Shown one piece after another: positions 9,936 through 22,721 of a DNA stretch of 64,000 bases. Position 1 is the stretch's first letter. The number at the start of each line of letters is the position of its first letter. The notes under the pieces are model-generated. The model saw only the letters and a list, made by a program, of their open reading frames with translations, was not told the origin of the DNA and did no database searches. The translations under genes were made by a program, and so were the position numbers. Source of the stretch: Anaeramoeba flamelloides (Eukaryota; Metamonada; Anaeramoebidae); NCBI GenBank assembly GCA_027625915.1, contig JANTQA010000036.1, positions 10,127,001 through 10,191,000 of the forward strand. The letters run 5' to 3'.

Positions 9936-12035
9936 ATGACTGAACTTATTCAAGAAACACTTGAAAGTACATTATTTGAGCTAAATGATCTTGCACAGCT
10001 AAAATTATTTACTGAAGAAGAACTCAAAATGGTAGTTGAAAAAAGAAGAGAATTTGAATACCAACTGAGAAGGACCATTGTACGTAAGCTTGATTTTTTA
10101 AAATACCTTGAATTTGAAATGAATTTTGATTTATTGCGACGAACACGTAAACAAATTCGAGGCTTGAAAAGAACTCGTAAATCTACATCCGAATTTGCGT
10201 CAACAAAAAGAATCGGAATCTTATTTGAAAAGGCAATAAGAAGGTGGCCAACAGACATAAGGCTCTGGTACCAATATTTATCCTTTTGTGAAAAAAGAAG
10301 AAGGAAGAAGCTTTCTTCGATTTACGCTCGTGCACTTGAAATCAATGCAAGGAATACCCACTTATGGATCCGCGCTGCATCTTGGGAGTTTGAAAACAAT
10401 TTAAATATACGATCGGCAAGAAGATTAATGCAAAGGGCAATTAGAACAAACCCAAACGACAAATTGCTCTGGGTTGAATATTTTAGACTTGAGATTCTTT
10501 ATTTACAAAAAGTTGTAGCAAGAAGAAAATTTCTTGGAATTGAAAAATATGAAAAAGAAAAACAAAAGGAAAAGGAAAAGGAAGAGAAAGAGGAAAAAGA
10601 AAAAGAAAAAGAAAAAGAAGAAGAAGATCAGGATAAAGCAAACGAAGATGATCAGGAAAAGGAAAAAGAAAAGGAAAAGAAAAAGGAAAAGGAAAAAGAA
10701 GAGAAGGAAAAGGAGGAATTACACCGAAAAAATTTAAAAAAATATTTAGATTATTCCGTACCAATGATAATCTATAATAATGCAACAAAATCCATTTCAG
10801 ATGATCTTGAGTTTCGACTAAAATTTATCAACATTTTAAAAGAATATCCAGAAACAACAAAGAGTCTCAATAAAATCTATTCAAGTTTAATAAACGATTT
10901 CCCAAAAAATGAAAAAAGTTGGGAAATCTATTGTGAAAAAGAATTTGCTTTAACTCCAAAAATTACAATTAATAATTTAACAGAAATTGTTAACAGTATT
11001 GAAAACAAATATAAAGAGGCATTAAAAAAAGTAAATACTTGCTTAATGTGGAGAAAATACACATCTTTTTATGTCAAAATCATTCAAATCTTGGATCCCA
11101 TTGACAATGCAAAATCCATTCAAATTTATAAAAAAAAAATTTTGAATCTCTACAATCGAGGACTTAAAAAAGTGAATGTCATTTCGGAAAGTTATATTCT
11201 TGAATATTTAAAAATGTTAATTAGCTTTGGTCAATTAGCTAAATCAATTCAAATCTGTGAAAAGGTATTCAATAAATATAATGACAGTAATAACCAAAAG
11301 AAATTGAAAAAAACAATTAATGACAGTGATAATGATGACAACGATGTTGACGAACAAGAAGACAAACAAATTATTGAAATAAACTCAAGTTTTTGTAATA
11401 TTTATTTTTCATTATTTATTAGAAATAAAATCAATTTATTACAAAAAAATAAAGAATTATTTTATAAAAAAATATCGGAATTCGTTTCCAAGCTAATCCA
11501 ATCCTTAAATGCATCTAATGGGAAAGAAGTCGAAGAAATGAAATACATTATTTGGAAAAATTATTTAAAATTCCTTATTTGTGAGCAATTTGACATGGAC
11601 ATGATTGTTGAAACTTTTTGGAAATGTATAAAATCCTTTTCAACGTTTTTTGATCGACGGAAAATTGAAATGATCAAAATTATGGTCATTAAATGGTGCT
11701 ATTTATCACAAGGCTCTGAAATTGCTCGAAAAGAAATCTTAAAATTAATTAATTTTGCTGGCATTTCTTTAAACTTTTTACAAAACTGTGTGAATTTTGA
11801 AAGAATGCAAATTAAGGATCAGAGCACAATTATTTTCTTACGGAAATTGTTTGAATATGGAATAGACCGTTTCGGTAAAAATTCAGATATCATTTGGAAC
11901 AACTATATCGAATTTGAAAATGAAAATGAAGAATTTAAAAGGTCTAGCCAATTATATTGGAAGGCAATGAAAACTTTAAATAAAAATCATATTTTAAAAT
12001 TTGTTGAAAAAAATGGTAAGCAAATTAATAAATAA
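9936..12035 (+). CDS. UTP6: UTP6, U3 snoRNP / SSU processome protein with HAT repeats
   Basis: This 699-residue single-exon protein starts with the UTP6 signature: a Leu/Glu-rich helix (LESTLFELNDLAQLKLF), then EELKMVVEKRREFEY and a basic RRTRKQIRGLKR stretch near 68-80. HAT (half-TPR) repeats follow at about 90-185, each with the W...Y/F...E spacing. A Lys/Glu low-complexity insert fills 204-261. VPMIIYNNA near 275 is the conserved block after the insert, and helical HAT-like repeats continue to the C-terminus. Utp6 belongs to the UTP-B subcomplex, which binds nascent pre-rRNA and supports U3-guided cleavages in 18S rRNA maturation in the nucleolus. The KE insert is unusual but sits in a loop region. 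The ATG follows a short A-rich leader, and an AATAAA overlaps the stop codon. Confidence 0.88.
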   Translation: MTELIQETLESTLFELNDLAQLKLFTEEELKMVVEKRREFEYQLRRTIVRKLDFLKYLEFEMNFDLLRRTRKQIRGLKRTRKSTSEFASTKRIGILFEKAIRRWPTDIRLWYQYLSFCEKRRRKKLSSIYARALEINARNTHLWIRAASWEFENNLNIRSARRLMQRAIRTNPNDKLLWVEYFRLEILYLQKVVARRKFLGIEKYEKEKQKEKEKEEKEEKEKEKEKEEEDQDKANEDDQEKEKEKEKKKEKEKEEKEKEELHRKNLKKYLDYSVPMIIYNNATKSISDDLEFRLKFINILKEYPETTKSLNKIYSSLINDFPKNEKSWEIYCEKEFALTPKITINNLTEIVNSIENKYKEALKKVNTCLMWRKYTSFYVKIIQILDPIDNAKSIQIYKKKILNLYNRGLKKVNVISESYILEYLKMLISFGQLAKSIQICEKVFNKYNDSNNQKKLKKTINDSDNDDNDVDEQEDKQIIEINSSFCNIYFSLFIRNKINLLQKNKELFYKKISEFVSKLIQSLNASNGKEVEEMKYIIWKNYLKFLICEQFDMDMIVETFWKCIKSFSTFFDRRKIEMIKIMVIKWCYLSQGSEIARKEILKLINFAGISLNFLQNCVNFERMQIKDQSTIIFLRKLFEYGIDRFGKNSDIIWNNYIEFENENEEFKRSSQLYWKAMKTLNKNHILKFVEKNGKQINK
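10540..10725 (+). repeat. Lys/Glu-coding low-complexity tract in UTP6
   Basis: Purine-only GAA/AAG/AAA triplets encode alternating Lys and Glu (residues about 204-261). The opposite strand and other frames are also open here, purely because the tract is purine-rich. Confidence 0.85.
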
Positions 12036-15000
12036 TAAAATTCACTTATACTTATTATTACTAATATTTTATAAGAAAATTTTAAGAATATTATTATTAA
12101 ACAAAAATATTTTTACAATATAGAAAATAAATCAAAAAATTTTTCGTTTAATAAATTTTTTAGCTTTTTTTTATTATTTTTATTAGGAATGATTTTTCAA
12201 GATTATTAGAATATCTCTTAAAAAAAAAAAATAAATTAAAAAGTAGATAGTATTTTAAATCAATTAATTAAATTTTGATTATTCTTCTTCAAAGTATATT
12301 CCGATTTTCATTGGTATTGTTTTTTGTTAATTATTGAAACTTTTATGATAAATAATACAATTCTAAAATATTGCCCTTGCCAGAAATATTTCATAAAGAT
12401 TAAAGAAGTAAGTAAATTCGTTAAACAAGAATAGAATTCGAAGATAAACTATATTCCAAAAATTTGGACACGGTTTAAACAGTTGAAATAATAATAATAC
12501 TACACTTTAAATTCAATTTTGAAAGAATTTTTATTTTACAACTATTTTCATTTTTTGTCTTTTTTGTTTTGATTTCATTTCCTTTTTTCCAGTTACCTAA
12601 TCTGTTTGGTTAGATCAGGAATTTTTTTTCGAATGGTTGATAGAAGGTTCGTGTTGAGTTTTTTTAATTGAGAAATAACATATAATTGGTATATGGTATC
12701 TTATCATTTGATCGATCAACAATTGTTGGTGAAATTTCAACAAATATATCAATACATTTTTTTTTCAGCTCATTTCATTATTTTGGACACACTTGGTTTT
12801 TATTTTTGAGTTTTATATTGTTTTCTTTTATTTGGATTAAAAAGGTTCATTATTAAAACATTAATACTCTGTTACTTAAATGTGGTTTTGTATTACGTTT
12901 GGAAAAATACAATAAATTGAGTTTTTTTTGTGTCTATTTTTGATTTTAGGTGTGTCCAAATTTTTGAAATGGGGTTTCTTACAATCGTAGAGATTTTTTC
13001 CATATTATGGTAGTATTGGGTATTTAGTAAATATCTGTAAAGATATAAACACCATTTTAAAAATTGTAGTTCAGCTAAAATAATAAAGTGAATATATATA
13101 TAGATATATCCTTTAGTATTCAATAATAATAAATTAACATTAAATCTGATTTGTAATTCACTTTTAAATCCTTCTGAATCTATAAAAACGTGATTTTTTA
13201 AAAATTAAAAGAATAAAACCAAAAACTAAAAAAAAAAAGTGAGTCGCAATTTTTGATATCAGCATTATGTATTTTTTATTATTGAACTTTCATTGAAAAA
13301 AAGTTAACAAAAATTTTTTTTTATCATTAAATTCATTTTTAAAGACATAATTAAGTCTCAATTTTCAAATGAATATTTATCTTTTCAAAGATCTTGTTTT
13401 TTCCACATAATCTTTTTGCAAAAAAAAAAAAAAATTGTTAAAAGGAAGAAAATTATTAAAAAAAAAAAAAAAAGTAAGGAGAAATAAAAACTCACATTTT
13501 ACGTTCAAATAATTTAAAATATGTTTCTTTATCTTCCAACCATTTCCTATTTAATTAATATTTTTCTTCCTTTTAACAAATTTTTATAACCAATCTCTAT
13601 ATTTTCCAAAAAAATTTACAAAATACAATCTATTTTGTGTAATGGAATTTTGGTTTTGAGTTTTTTTTTTTTCGTTTATAAAAAAAAATTGGGTTTATCG
13701 AAAAAAATCAAAATATGAGAAAGTAAATTAACGTTTTCTTTGCTTTAATAAAATGTTATAATCTGTAGTAAAAAAAGAAAAATCCCAAGAATTATTTGAT
13801 TACTTTTTTAATTCATTAACAGATTTAAACAGTATTTTTTTAAAATACTTTTCTGATTTTTAAAATTAATATAATATAGACACTTGATGTTATTCTGCAT
13901 CAAGTTATAATTGAAAATTATATATTTTCTCTAGGATGAATAAATATTAGAAGAAAAAATTTATTTTGGAAATTTTAAAAGGGAAATAATTTTTTCACAT
14001 TTTTTTCGAATATTTAGCTTTTTACTATTTTTCATTTTACAAAATACATAATTTTAAAATTAAAAACATTTTTTTAATATTTTCCTTCTTTCTTGTTGGA
14101 ATTTTTGCATTTTTTATTTTATAAAATTCATAATTTTAAAATTAAAAACATTTTTAATTTTCATTTTAAACTTTTATCGTTTTTTTTTTTTTTTTTGATA
14201 CCTAATTGCTTTTCATTTTTTTAATATTAACAAGATCAATAATTACAAAAGCATGTAAAAATTTATTTTAATGTTATTGAAAGTATGAAAATAATTTTCG
14301 AAAAATCATATTGTTTTCGATTTAATTTTATTTGATCTTCAATTTACTATCAAAATAAGGGCATTGTTGGTTTTTTTTCAATAAAAAACTAAAAAATATT
14401 AGATTTTTCAATTTTTAAGAAAATTTATTGATTTATTTGCTAATATATATACTGATATCTTCTATAAGTGATTTTTATTTTTCGACAATTTATATTTATT
14501 CATTAACTATCTATTATATATATATTGTTCCTGTTCCCTGAAAGTGTTTTAGAGTCAAGGGGTGATGTAGAGTACCCAATTTTTTTCCAGTTTAAGAAAA
14601 AAAATAACATTTTAGAATTTTTACTTTAAATAGGATCATGAAGAAAAAAAAAAAAAAAAGTATTTCCCGAGTAGTTCTTTTTTTATATTCAAATATAATA
14701 TACTTTTTACAATAAAACCCAAGATGTAAGTTTTTCAACACTTTTAAGTTTTGATTGGAAAACCAATAGTTCTTCAAAACAAGAATATGAATCTGAGAAA
14801 AGTACGTTAGGTTTTTTTTTTTATTTATCAAGAATTGAAGAAAATATTTGAGTTTACTCTATCCTTTCGATATCTTTTTTTAAAAAAAAACACCATGAAC
14901 TTTTGGAGGCTTTTTGTTTTGATGAGAAAAGTCAAGGAAATTTTCTAAATTTTCTTTTTATTTCTTTGTCTTAAAAAAACCTAGAAACTTTACTGTACTC

Positions 15001-15361
15001 TCTGAAAACCTAATGTTTTTCGATGAAATCAATTTTATTTTAATTTTTATTATTGTTGGTTTTAATATTTATTTCGTTTAATATTAAAATAATTAATAAT
15101 CTAAAATCAGAAAAATAAAATGAATGTAAATAAAAATTTCATATTTTAATATTTCAATTTTCTTCTTCTTTTCCATAAAAAAAATGGAAAGGTTTTAAAA
15201 TATTAAATTCTTTTTTAAAAATAATTTTAAATTAAAATGTTAATTAATTTTTTTTTTTTTTTTTTTATAATAAAAAAAAAATGTTTGTAAAAAAAAAAAA
15301 ACGAAAGAAAGAAAATGAAAAAAGAATAATTAATGGGTAAAAATAATAATTTAATATACAA
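12036..15361. other. Intergenic region, mostly A/T runs with one inverted-repeat element
   Basis: It contains the mariner-like element at 12447-12980 and an inverted scrap of a small repeat near 13920-13995 that also occurs at 26100-26155. Otherwise I see poly-A and poly-T stretches and no gene. The last 150 bases form the 3' flank of the F-box gene. Confidence 0.5.
12447..12980 (+). repeat. Mariner-like inverted-repeat element (family I), full-length copy
   Basis: The left end reads CCAAAAATTTGGACACGG and the right end reads GTGTGTCCAAATTTTTG, which are inverted. At about 530 bp with no transposase frame it looks non-autonomous. The CAAAAATTTGGACAC type of end is typical of Tc1/mariner relatives. 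A second, interrupted copy lies at 1606-2420. Confidence 0.6.
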
Positions 15362-17215
15362 CTAATTCTCTTCTAAGCTTCTTTTCATTACCATTTCAAA
15401 TTGCTTTCGTTCTTGATCTTCTGATGATATCATTACTGCTAATCTTAACGAGTCTTCGAAGGATAAATCCCCGTTGATTATTTCATTGTTGATCGGGATT
15501 TGATTTTTAGGCTTTTGTTTTTTTCTGGGGGTTTTTTTCGTTTTCCTTTGTCCAAAATGATATATAACAGCTTTTTCGGAAGTACAAATAGTTAATAGCA
15601 TTTTTTGTTTCCATATATTAATTATAGGGGATTTCATGATGAATGTATTGAGAACAAATCCGCCAACGCGATCTACAATATGTACCCTTCTGTCATTTGT
15701 AGCGACAAAATAAGCAAATTTATCTGTGACAATGTCTATAATTTTCTTTTGTTTGGGAAGATGCACATGATTGATTTTTTGCCCAGTTTTCAATTCAAAT
15801 TCTGCTATTTCGCCAGACGCTGTGGAAGCTATGGCATGTTCAGAATCAATGATTAATTTGGTTATTTTTGATCCTTTAACTAAATCTGAAGCGCATAATT
15901 TTCTGATTTTTTTTTTTTGGATTAGGAAATCAAGATCCCAAACTATTATTTCGCCATCTGCATATGCAGCAATTAAGACCCATTTTTTGTTTTTCCCTAG
16001 TATTCCAAATTCTTCATTAATTTTTTCTGATTCGTTCTCTTTTTTTTTAAGATTTTTATTTTGTTTTTTTGTTTTTTTTTCATTTACACTAAAATCAATT
16101 ATATACGATTTTAAAAATAATAAACTATCAGTTTTATTGTCTTCAAAATTAAAAAATTCCAAATCGTCTTTAAATATTGTTATACTGCCATCAACGCAAC
16201 CAGCAAAAAAATAGTCATTGGAATTAATTAATTCATATTCAAGCGACACAACTTTTTCAGTTGTGGTTAATTTATAATACAATTCCTGGCCTGTTGTTGT
16301 CAAATCAAAGACAATCAATTCATAATTATTTGAGGCCAAAATTGCATAGTTTGTTCGTGAAACAATTAACCCTGCAGTTATTTTACCTGTTAATGCCTCA
16401 GGAATTGTTTGGTGAGACGACGCGTTATTAGAAATTTGATATGACCAAATATCAAAATTACCCGAATTACCCAGTCCTCGAATGATGTGAACACGATCTT
16501 GTCCGTTTCCAATAAAGGTTTTTGTCACTGGTAAATTTTCCGTTTGGAGAGTTAAAGGTACAGAATATACCCTTGGTGGTTTGAAATTAGAAGTATTCTT
16601 ATAAATAAAAACTTTATTTTGGCAACCAAGAAAGACAAGGTCTTCCTTTTTTTTATTCAGAGTCGAAAAGGCTAAATATGGGCGGTCTTGCTCGCGTGGC
16701 GGTAGTTTTAGCCCCCTTGTAAAGATTCGAAATAACTTGGATCGATTTACATACATCTGGTTACATTTGGACCGTGCTAAATATTCTTCTTTCCATTTAT
16801 TTTTTTTTATTAATTTGTGATTTTTACTTCCACCACTGCTACTGACTCTTTTGCCGGTGTTGGTCTTCTTATTATTTTTTAGGCTGCTTTTAGTTTTTGT
16901 TTGTTTCTTACGGCTTTTTGGGTTTTGTTTTTTATTTGTTTGTGGCCTAAAAAAAATGGAGCTTCCAATTAAATGAGTAAGTCTATTTTTATAGTTTGTA
17001 AGTTGTAAGTTGTGTACAGGTAATTTTCCCCACCTATGCTTAAAAGCAAGTTGCCAGACATAGCCTTCTTCACATAGCTCTTCAAACCATCGACAGCTTT
17101 TTTTGATAAATCGAAATGATACCTCGCCAAGGTATGACAAGATATAAATTTGGAGCTCAGAAGGCAATTGAACTAAATTGCTTTCTGTTTGTGGATCATA
17201 TATTTCTTTTTCTTC

Positions 17216-17247
<32 letters not shown>

Positions 17248-17674
17248 CCTGACTTTTTTTGTTTTTTTCTTTTTCTAATTCTCTTTCGTTTTCGTTTTCT
17301 TTTTCTTGTTCTTTTTCTTTTTCCATCTCATTATCATTTTCCATTTTCATGATTTTTTCTGTGATACTCTCAACAGAAGGAAAATTTGTAGTTATTGATC
17401 CTTGGAATTCATGATATGGGTTTTCTTCTTTTTCATTTAAATCCAAATCATTAAAATCAAACTGGCCAAATTCCTTATGTATTTCGTTTTCATCTAATTC
17501 CTCATACCCAAAGTTTTCAAATTGTTCTTGTTCTTGTTTTTCAAAGTCTTCATATTCTTCGTCAACTGATCTTTTGTTATAGTCATTGTTTCCTTCGTCT
17601 TCGTTTTCTGCGAGGAGATCAAGAAGAGTTCCCCGTATTCTTCGTGGTTTTTTTTTTTTTTTTTGTTGAGACAT
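15362..17674 (-). CDS. F-box / beta-propeller protein with C-terminal UIM pair
   Basis: This is a 770-residue single-exon protein. A basic start (QQKKKKKPRRIRG) leads into an acidic N-terminal tail with a Glu/Lys run at 115-157. An F-box occupies about 168-210 (LPSELQIYILSYLG...W..L). A basic linker and a W-KEEYLARSKC segment follow, as in other FBXW proteins. Residues 330-705 form WD40-like blades, some ending WD or FD (IIVWDL at 576-581, LIVFDL at 453-458). At the end, EDSLRLAVMISSED (740-753) fits the ubiquitin-interacting motif pattern hydrophobic-x-x-Ala-x-x-x-Ser. FEMVMKRSLEE (759-769) is a second copy with Val for Ala. F-box proteins usually recruit substrates to SCF ubiquitin ligases. 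The UIMs suggest it reads or holds ubiquitin chains. The substrate is unknown. Confidence 0.75.
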
Positions 17675-19179
17675 TAAGAGAAAGGGTTGCTTTGTTCTTT
17701 TGAGTCACTTTTCGAAATAAAAACAATATTTTGCTTTTATTCAAATAATAAAATAATGATAAATTTTTGTTTCAATTTTATCAAGTGTGTTTTAGTTTTT
17801 TCCGTTTGGCTAACAAAACAAAACCATTTCACTTTTCAGATGATTGATAAAAAAAGGATTTGATCATGGATATTTTTGCTTTATTATAGTAACAATTATT
17901 CGGTTTTTTTTAAGATAAATGTACAAGTCAATCCACTAAGAAAACTCTCTGATTGGTTTTCGTTTAAGGTGTGTTTTTTAGAAAGAATTCAAGAAATTCT
18001 ATTATTTTTTCTTGTAAGACAAGATAATCTTTTTAATAGACAATAATGACAAAACGGTGAAAATGCTATACTAACAATGAAGCCATTTTTTTTTGAATCA
18101 ATCCACTTGGTAATTTATTTATTTGCATTAAACGTCATTTTTCAATTATTAAATTATTTTCTTTTTGTTTACTCCATAACTGCATAAATTATAGCTCTCA
18201 GAGAGTCCAAAATTACTCTACTCATCTAGTTGGTGGTTGACTGATTTTCAAAAGAGCTGTATTCAGAAATTTAGCATATTTTTATCTTATTAAGGTTGTA
18301 CAGTATTTCCACAGCTTACAATGAATTTTAATCGTTATTCTGATTCAAAAATTGAATTTTTAAGAGTTGAATCTGAGAACAAGTAAGATCTGATTGAAAA
18401 AACTTTTCAAAAACCGGTTAATATCCCAGATTTTTTCTGATAGAGAAAAAATAAATTTATTGTTCTCAAAATTTGATCAGCATCAAAAAACTGTTTGTAA
18501 CAACATTAAATTTACTCTTAAAATACCAAAATAATTGTTAACCATGACTTCAAGAATATTTTTTTAGTTTAACTCATTTACTGATTTTTTGTTTTTTAAT
18601 AAGAGTTTTACGTGTTCTCAGATTCAGCTTTTTAAAAATCTATTTTTGCATCAGAATAGAATTCTTATGAAAATTCATTGTAAGCTTTCAGTGATTGAAA
18701 ATCTATTGAAAAGATATTACTGTATTTTTAAAGTCAATAATATCTTTATTATGAAATTAAATTTATATTTATCAAACTTTAGAATATAAGTTGAGAAAAT
18801 CAATAAGATTTCACATTTTTCAATAAATAAATAAAAAAAGTAGTTCAAAAACATAAATTGTAAAACTTTTTTCAATTGATAATTTCTTAAATTGGCGATT
18901 ATAATTTTACTTTCTCTCCAAATTATTATCTGAAAATAACAAACTTGTAATTATCCTTTAAAAAATTGAATTGTAAGTTAAATTTCAAAAATAGCGGCAG
19001 ATTATTGATCAGAAAAAAATTTGTTTAATTGTTTTTTAATTTGAATAATAATTTATTTAACTTAAGTTTTGTGAGATAAAGACCAAAATAGATTAATAAA
19101 TAAAAATATAGTATAATCATTTCATATTTTGAAAGGTAAATGAAAAAAGAAGAAAATAATAAAAAAAAAATTTGCCTCT

Positions 19180-20060
19180 AATTTTGAAAATTGGCTTAAT
19201 TTAATGGGAAGTCAAAAAAACCCAAATAAAGAAAAAAATTATCAATGAGAATTATTCTATATCATAGGTTTTCCAGGATTCAAAAAAATGTGTAAAATCT
19301 TTATGATTTACTCAATTAGTTTAAATACCAGGAAAATAAAAGAAGTGTCTTAGTTTTTCCAAAATACAAAAAAATTGAGAAAAATCTATTAATTTTTCAA
19401 ATAAACAGAAACCCTTATAAAAGTGTCGGCCAAGTGTCTAGCTTTTCTAGAATTTGAAATAACAAAGGAAAATCATATATATTTAACTCTATTCTTTTAA
19501 ATTATGGAAAATTTAACGAAAGTACCCATGATTTGTCCTATATTGCATAGAGTACCTAGTTTTTTTTCTAATCTAATAAATAAACTGAAAATTTCTGTTT
19601 ATTTCGAAAATTGAAAAAAAAAACCTAGATCCGTTTTATAGAATTCAAAATAATTAAGAAAAATGAAATATTTTGCCCCAAGTTTTTTTTTTTGCTGGAA
19701 AAACTAACTAACAGTAAATCAAAAAAATATAAAATATTATTTTTTAAATTTGAATTAATAAATAATTCTTTAATCATATAATAATTGAATCACTGCTTGA
19801 AAGATATTTATTAATTCTAAAATACTTTTCGAAAATAGCCAAATAACCTTTTTGCTTTGATGAAAAAAGTTTTCATTTTTTTTTTACGATTTAATTTGAA
19901 AAAAATCTCAATTGAAAATTGGATTTTTCAACTTAAATCGAAAAAAATATTTTTAAAACTAATTTTTAATCCAAGATATCTTATTAACTAATAGCATTTA
20001 TCCAAAGTGAACTTATTTAAAAAGTGTAAGTATTCATAAATCTTAATTATTATTATTTTT
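19180..20060. repeat. Hairpin-module cluster plus foldback-element inner segment
   Basis: Degenerate units of the 'cttttccagaattcaaaaga...ctggaaaag' palindrome and the 'ctaggttttttt...aaaaaaaacctag' palindrome alternate here. They are followed from about 19690 by a segment matching 41885-42205 inside the CACTAG foldback element (for example 'attggatttttcaacttaaa'). I read it as a decayed, incomplete copy. Confidence 0.5.
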
Positions 20061-21379
20061 TTATAATTTTTTCAGAATCTCAAGTCTTATAAATATATAT
20101 TAAAAAACTTAAAGGAGAGGAAAATATATATAAAAGCATATTTTGATAATAAAAACAAATATTTTTATCGTTTCAATATTACCCCTAAAAAAAAAATAAA
20201 AAAAACAATAAAAATTAAAAAAGTGGAATTTTTCAAATTTAGTTGAGAAATTTCTTAAAATTCTTAAAATTCAACATAAATTATTAAACTTAATATAATT
20301 TTAAATCAAGATAGAAGTTTTAAAAATTATATCACTTTTTTTTATTATTTTTATTATGATTTTATCACTATAATTCTTATAAATTAGAAAACCAAATATT
20401 TATTATTGATTATAAAGAATAAAAAATAATTCATGGCAATTTTTCTTAGTGAAATTAATATCTAAGAAATTTAGATTTGAAGTAAAAATTCTTAATAACT
20501 AATTAGAAATATTTTGTAAGCAACCAGAAGAAAAAAGCATTATTATTGAGTTCAACCCATTTTAAAACATTTTTTTTATATTTAAATTTTAATTGTAAAT
20601 CTAACTGAAAAATTAATTGTTTAAAAAATAGAATTGGATTTCAAGATTAAGGATTGAATACATGAACAGATTTGTATCAATTTTAAGCATTAAACTGATA
20701 AATAATTCTGATAGAATAAAATTTACAATGACAAAAAGTAAAAATATTGATAATTCTATATTTGTAGTATATTTTAATATTGAAAATGATTATTAAAAAT
20801 AACAACAATATACCTAAAATATCTTGAATAATTATTTTTAATACTCAATATATAATTTTAAGTTTAATCATTTTTAAATTGAATATTATTATATCATTAA
20901 TCTTTTAAACAAAAGAACCAAAAGTAAAATTAAAACGAAAAAAAAATTACTTGATTTAGTCAAGAGAAAACTTTTACAAATTAATTTTTTTGTTTATTAT
21001 TCCTTTTCAGTAAATATGTAATTATCCAGATTCTACCATTCAAAATAAATTTGTTAGCAATTTTAAAATATTGATTGCTGAGAAAAGGAGTATTTTAGAG
21101 TCGTTGAATACTAATTATTAATCACGAAATGTGAAATTTTTATCTATAATTGATAAACTTTCTCTCGGGTTTTTGCTCCTCCTGTGTATTCTGGGCGTTG
21201 ATAGTTTCTATTTAGTCATGAAAATGATAAATTTATTTTTTATATATATTTTAATTATTTTTCTTCTTCTCTTTTTTTTATTTGATGATTTTTCTTTAAT
21301 TACTCCTTTCGATAAATAAATAAAAAAAAGGAAAGGAGTATTTTCAATTTTCGGGTAATTTTAGGAATATTTGATAGAT

Positions 21380-21600
21380 TCTAAAAAAGATATTTTTCAT
21401 TTTTTATGCAATTGTCCATTCTATGAAAAAAATCGAAAAATCTGGATTAAAGAATTAATACAAATAAACAAAAATAATAAGTATAATATCTTTGATATTT
21501 TCTAATAAAGGCTCATTATTCATCTTATCATTGGGAAATGATAATGAAAATTAGGATTCTAAATTAAAATTTAGAAATAAAAATTTAGAAATTAGGGCTA
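21380..21600 (+). mobile_element. LINE 3' tail with FHFLCNCPFYEKNRK block
   Basis: A frame reads DIFHFLCNCPFYEKNRKIW and then IKELIQINKNN..YNIFDIF before a stop. The homologous continuation (GSLFILSLGNDNEN) is in a shifted frame. The H..L..CP.YE..R pattern is the conserved end of LINE ORF2 proteins. The coding match ends about ten bases before a TCCGTAGAGTGCC word that begins a hairpin module, the same arrangement as at 45.8 kb. Confidence 0.65.
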
Positions 21601-21790
21601 GTTCCGTAGAGTGCCTTAGAGTGCCTAGGTTTTCCAGAATTCAAAAGAATAGAGAAAAATCTTTGATTTTACTCAATTCTTTCGAATTCTGGAAAAGCTA
21701 ACGGCGGTTTTTTTTAATTTAAGAAATAAAAATCAAATTAAATAAATTTTCAGTTTATTTCTTAAATTAAAAAAAAAGCCTAACGGCTGT
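21601..21790. repeat. Two hairpin modules with GTAGAGTGCC linker
   Basis: After TCCGTAGAGTGCC comes one palindrome of about 70 bases (TTTTCCAGAATTCAAAAGAA ... TTTCGAATTCTGGAAAA) and a second of about 80 bases (CGGTTTTTTTTAATTTAAGA ... TCTTAAATTAAAAAAAAAGCC). Both fold back on themselves almost perfectly. This is the cleanest example of the two modules side by side. Confidence 0.75.
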
Positions 21791-22721
21791 AAGAGGAAAT
21801 TAATTTCCTCCCTTCAAAATAAAAAAAAGACAAAGAAAAAAGATATTTTTGTGATTTTTTCTATGGCACAATTTGACAACATTTTTAAAAATAAAGTCAA
21901 CAGTTATTCTGGTTTTAAAATGAAAAGGTTCAAAATATGGAATTAAAAAAGAAAAAGAAAAAAGAAATCTGTAAAAATCAAAGAATGATTTCAATTTTGA
22001 AATTTCTAGAAATAATATTTTCTTCTAATATCCAAACACTTTTAAAACAAATAACTAACTCCTTACAACTGTGTTCCTTGGACTGGAAAATTGCTTGGAT
22101 TAAAATCTTTTGAAATTTGATCAAACCTATTAAAAAGGGAAACAATTGATTTGATAATTGTAGAAAACTGATTTATAATTATTTTTTTTTTTTACTTGTT
22201 TGAGCCTTTATAACAGATCATTTGAGTTTTTTATTCTTTTGATATAATTGTTTTTAAAACTAATCTGTGGGATCTTTAAAATAATTTTCTAAATCGAATT
22301 TGAAAAAATATATTCAATAATTATTGGAATTTTGATAACTTTTTTTTGTTAAATGTATTTCTTTTAATAAACCTTTTTTATAATACCCTAATAATGAAAA
22401 TGTATTTGTATGCCAATAATCTTAAATTACATTTTTTTTTATTTTAAATGAAATTTGGAAGAAAATAACACTTAATTTTGTGAAAAAAAAAAAGAATAAA
22501 ATATTTTAGTTAAAAAAAAATGATTACTATTTATCCTTTTGGGTAAATAAATTTTAGTATTAATAAATTGGAATTTAAGATTCTGAATCGTTATTTGCTT
22601 TTTGTTTTGTTTAATAAATAATAAATTATATAATAATTAATGTTTATTAAATCTTGTTTTTGAAAAAAATTTAACGAAATAAATAGAAAAACATGAAATA
22701 AAATTAAAAAAAAAAAAAAAA

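Larger units (their letters stand above)
17675..22721. other. Intergenic region rich in hairpin modules and a LINE tail
   Basis: The first 400 bases are the upstream region of the F-box gene. Hairpin modules and a foldback-element segment occupy about 19180-20060. A LINE tail lies at 21380-21600, followed directly by further hairpin modules to 21790. A moderately GC-richer patch at 18170-18310 and an open stretch near 18590-18790 did not resemble any family I know. Confidence 0.5.

Noticed and set aside
10534-10737. Lys/Arg-only frame inside UTP6
   Set aside because: An artefact of the purine tract; the UTP6 frame continues on both sides.
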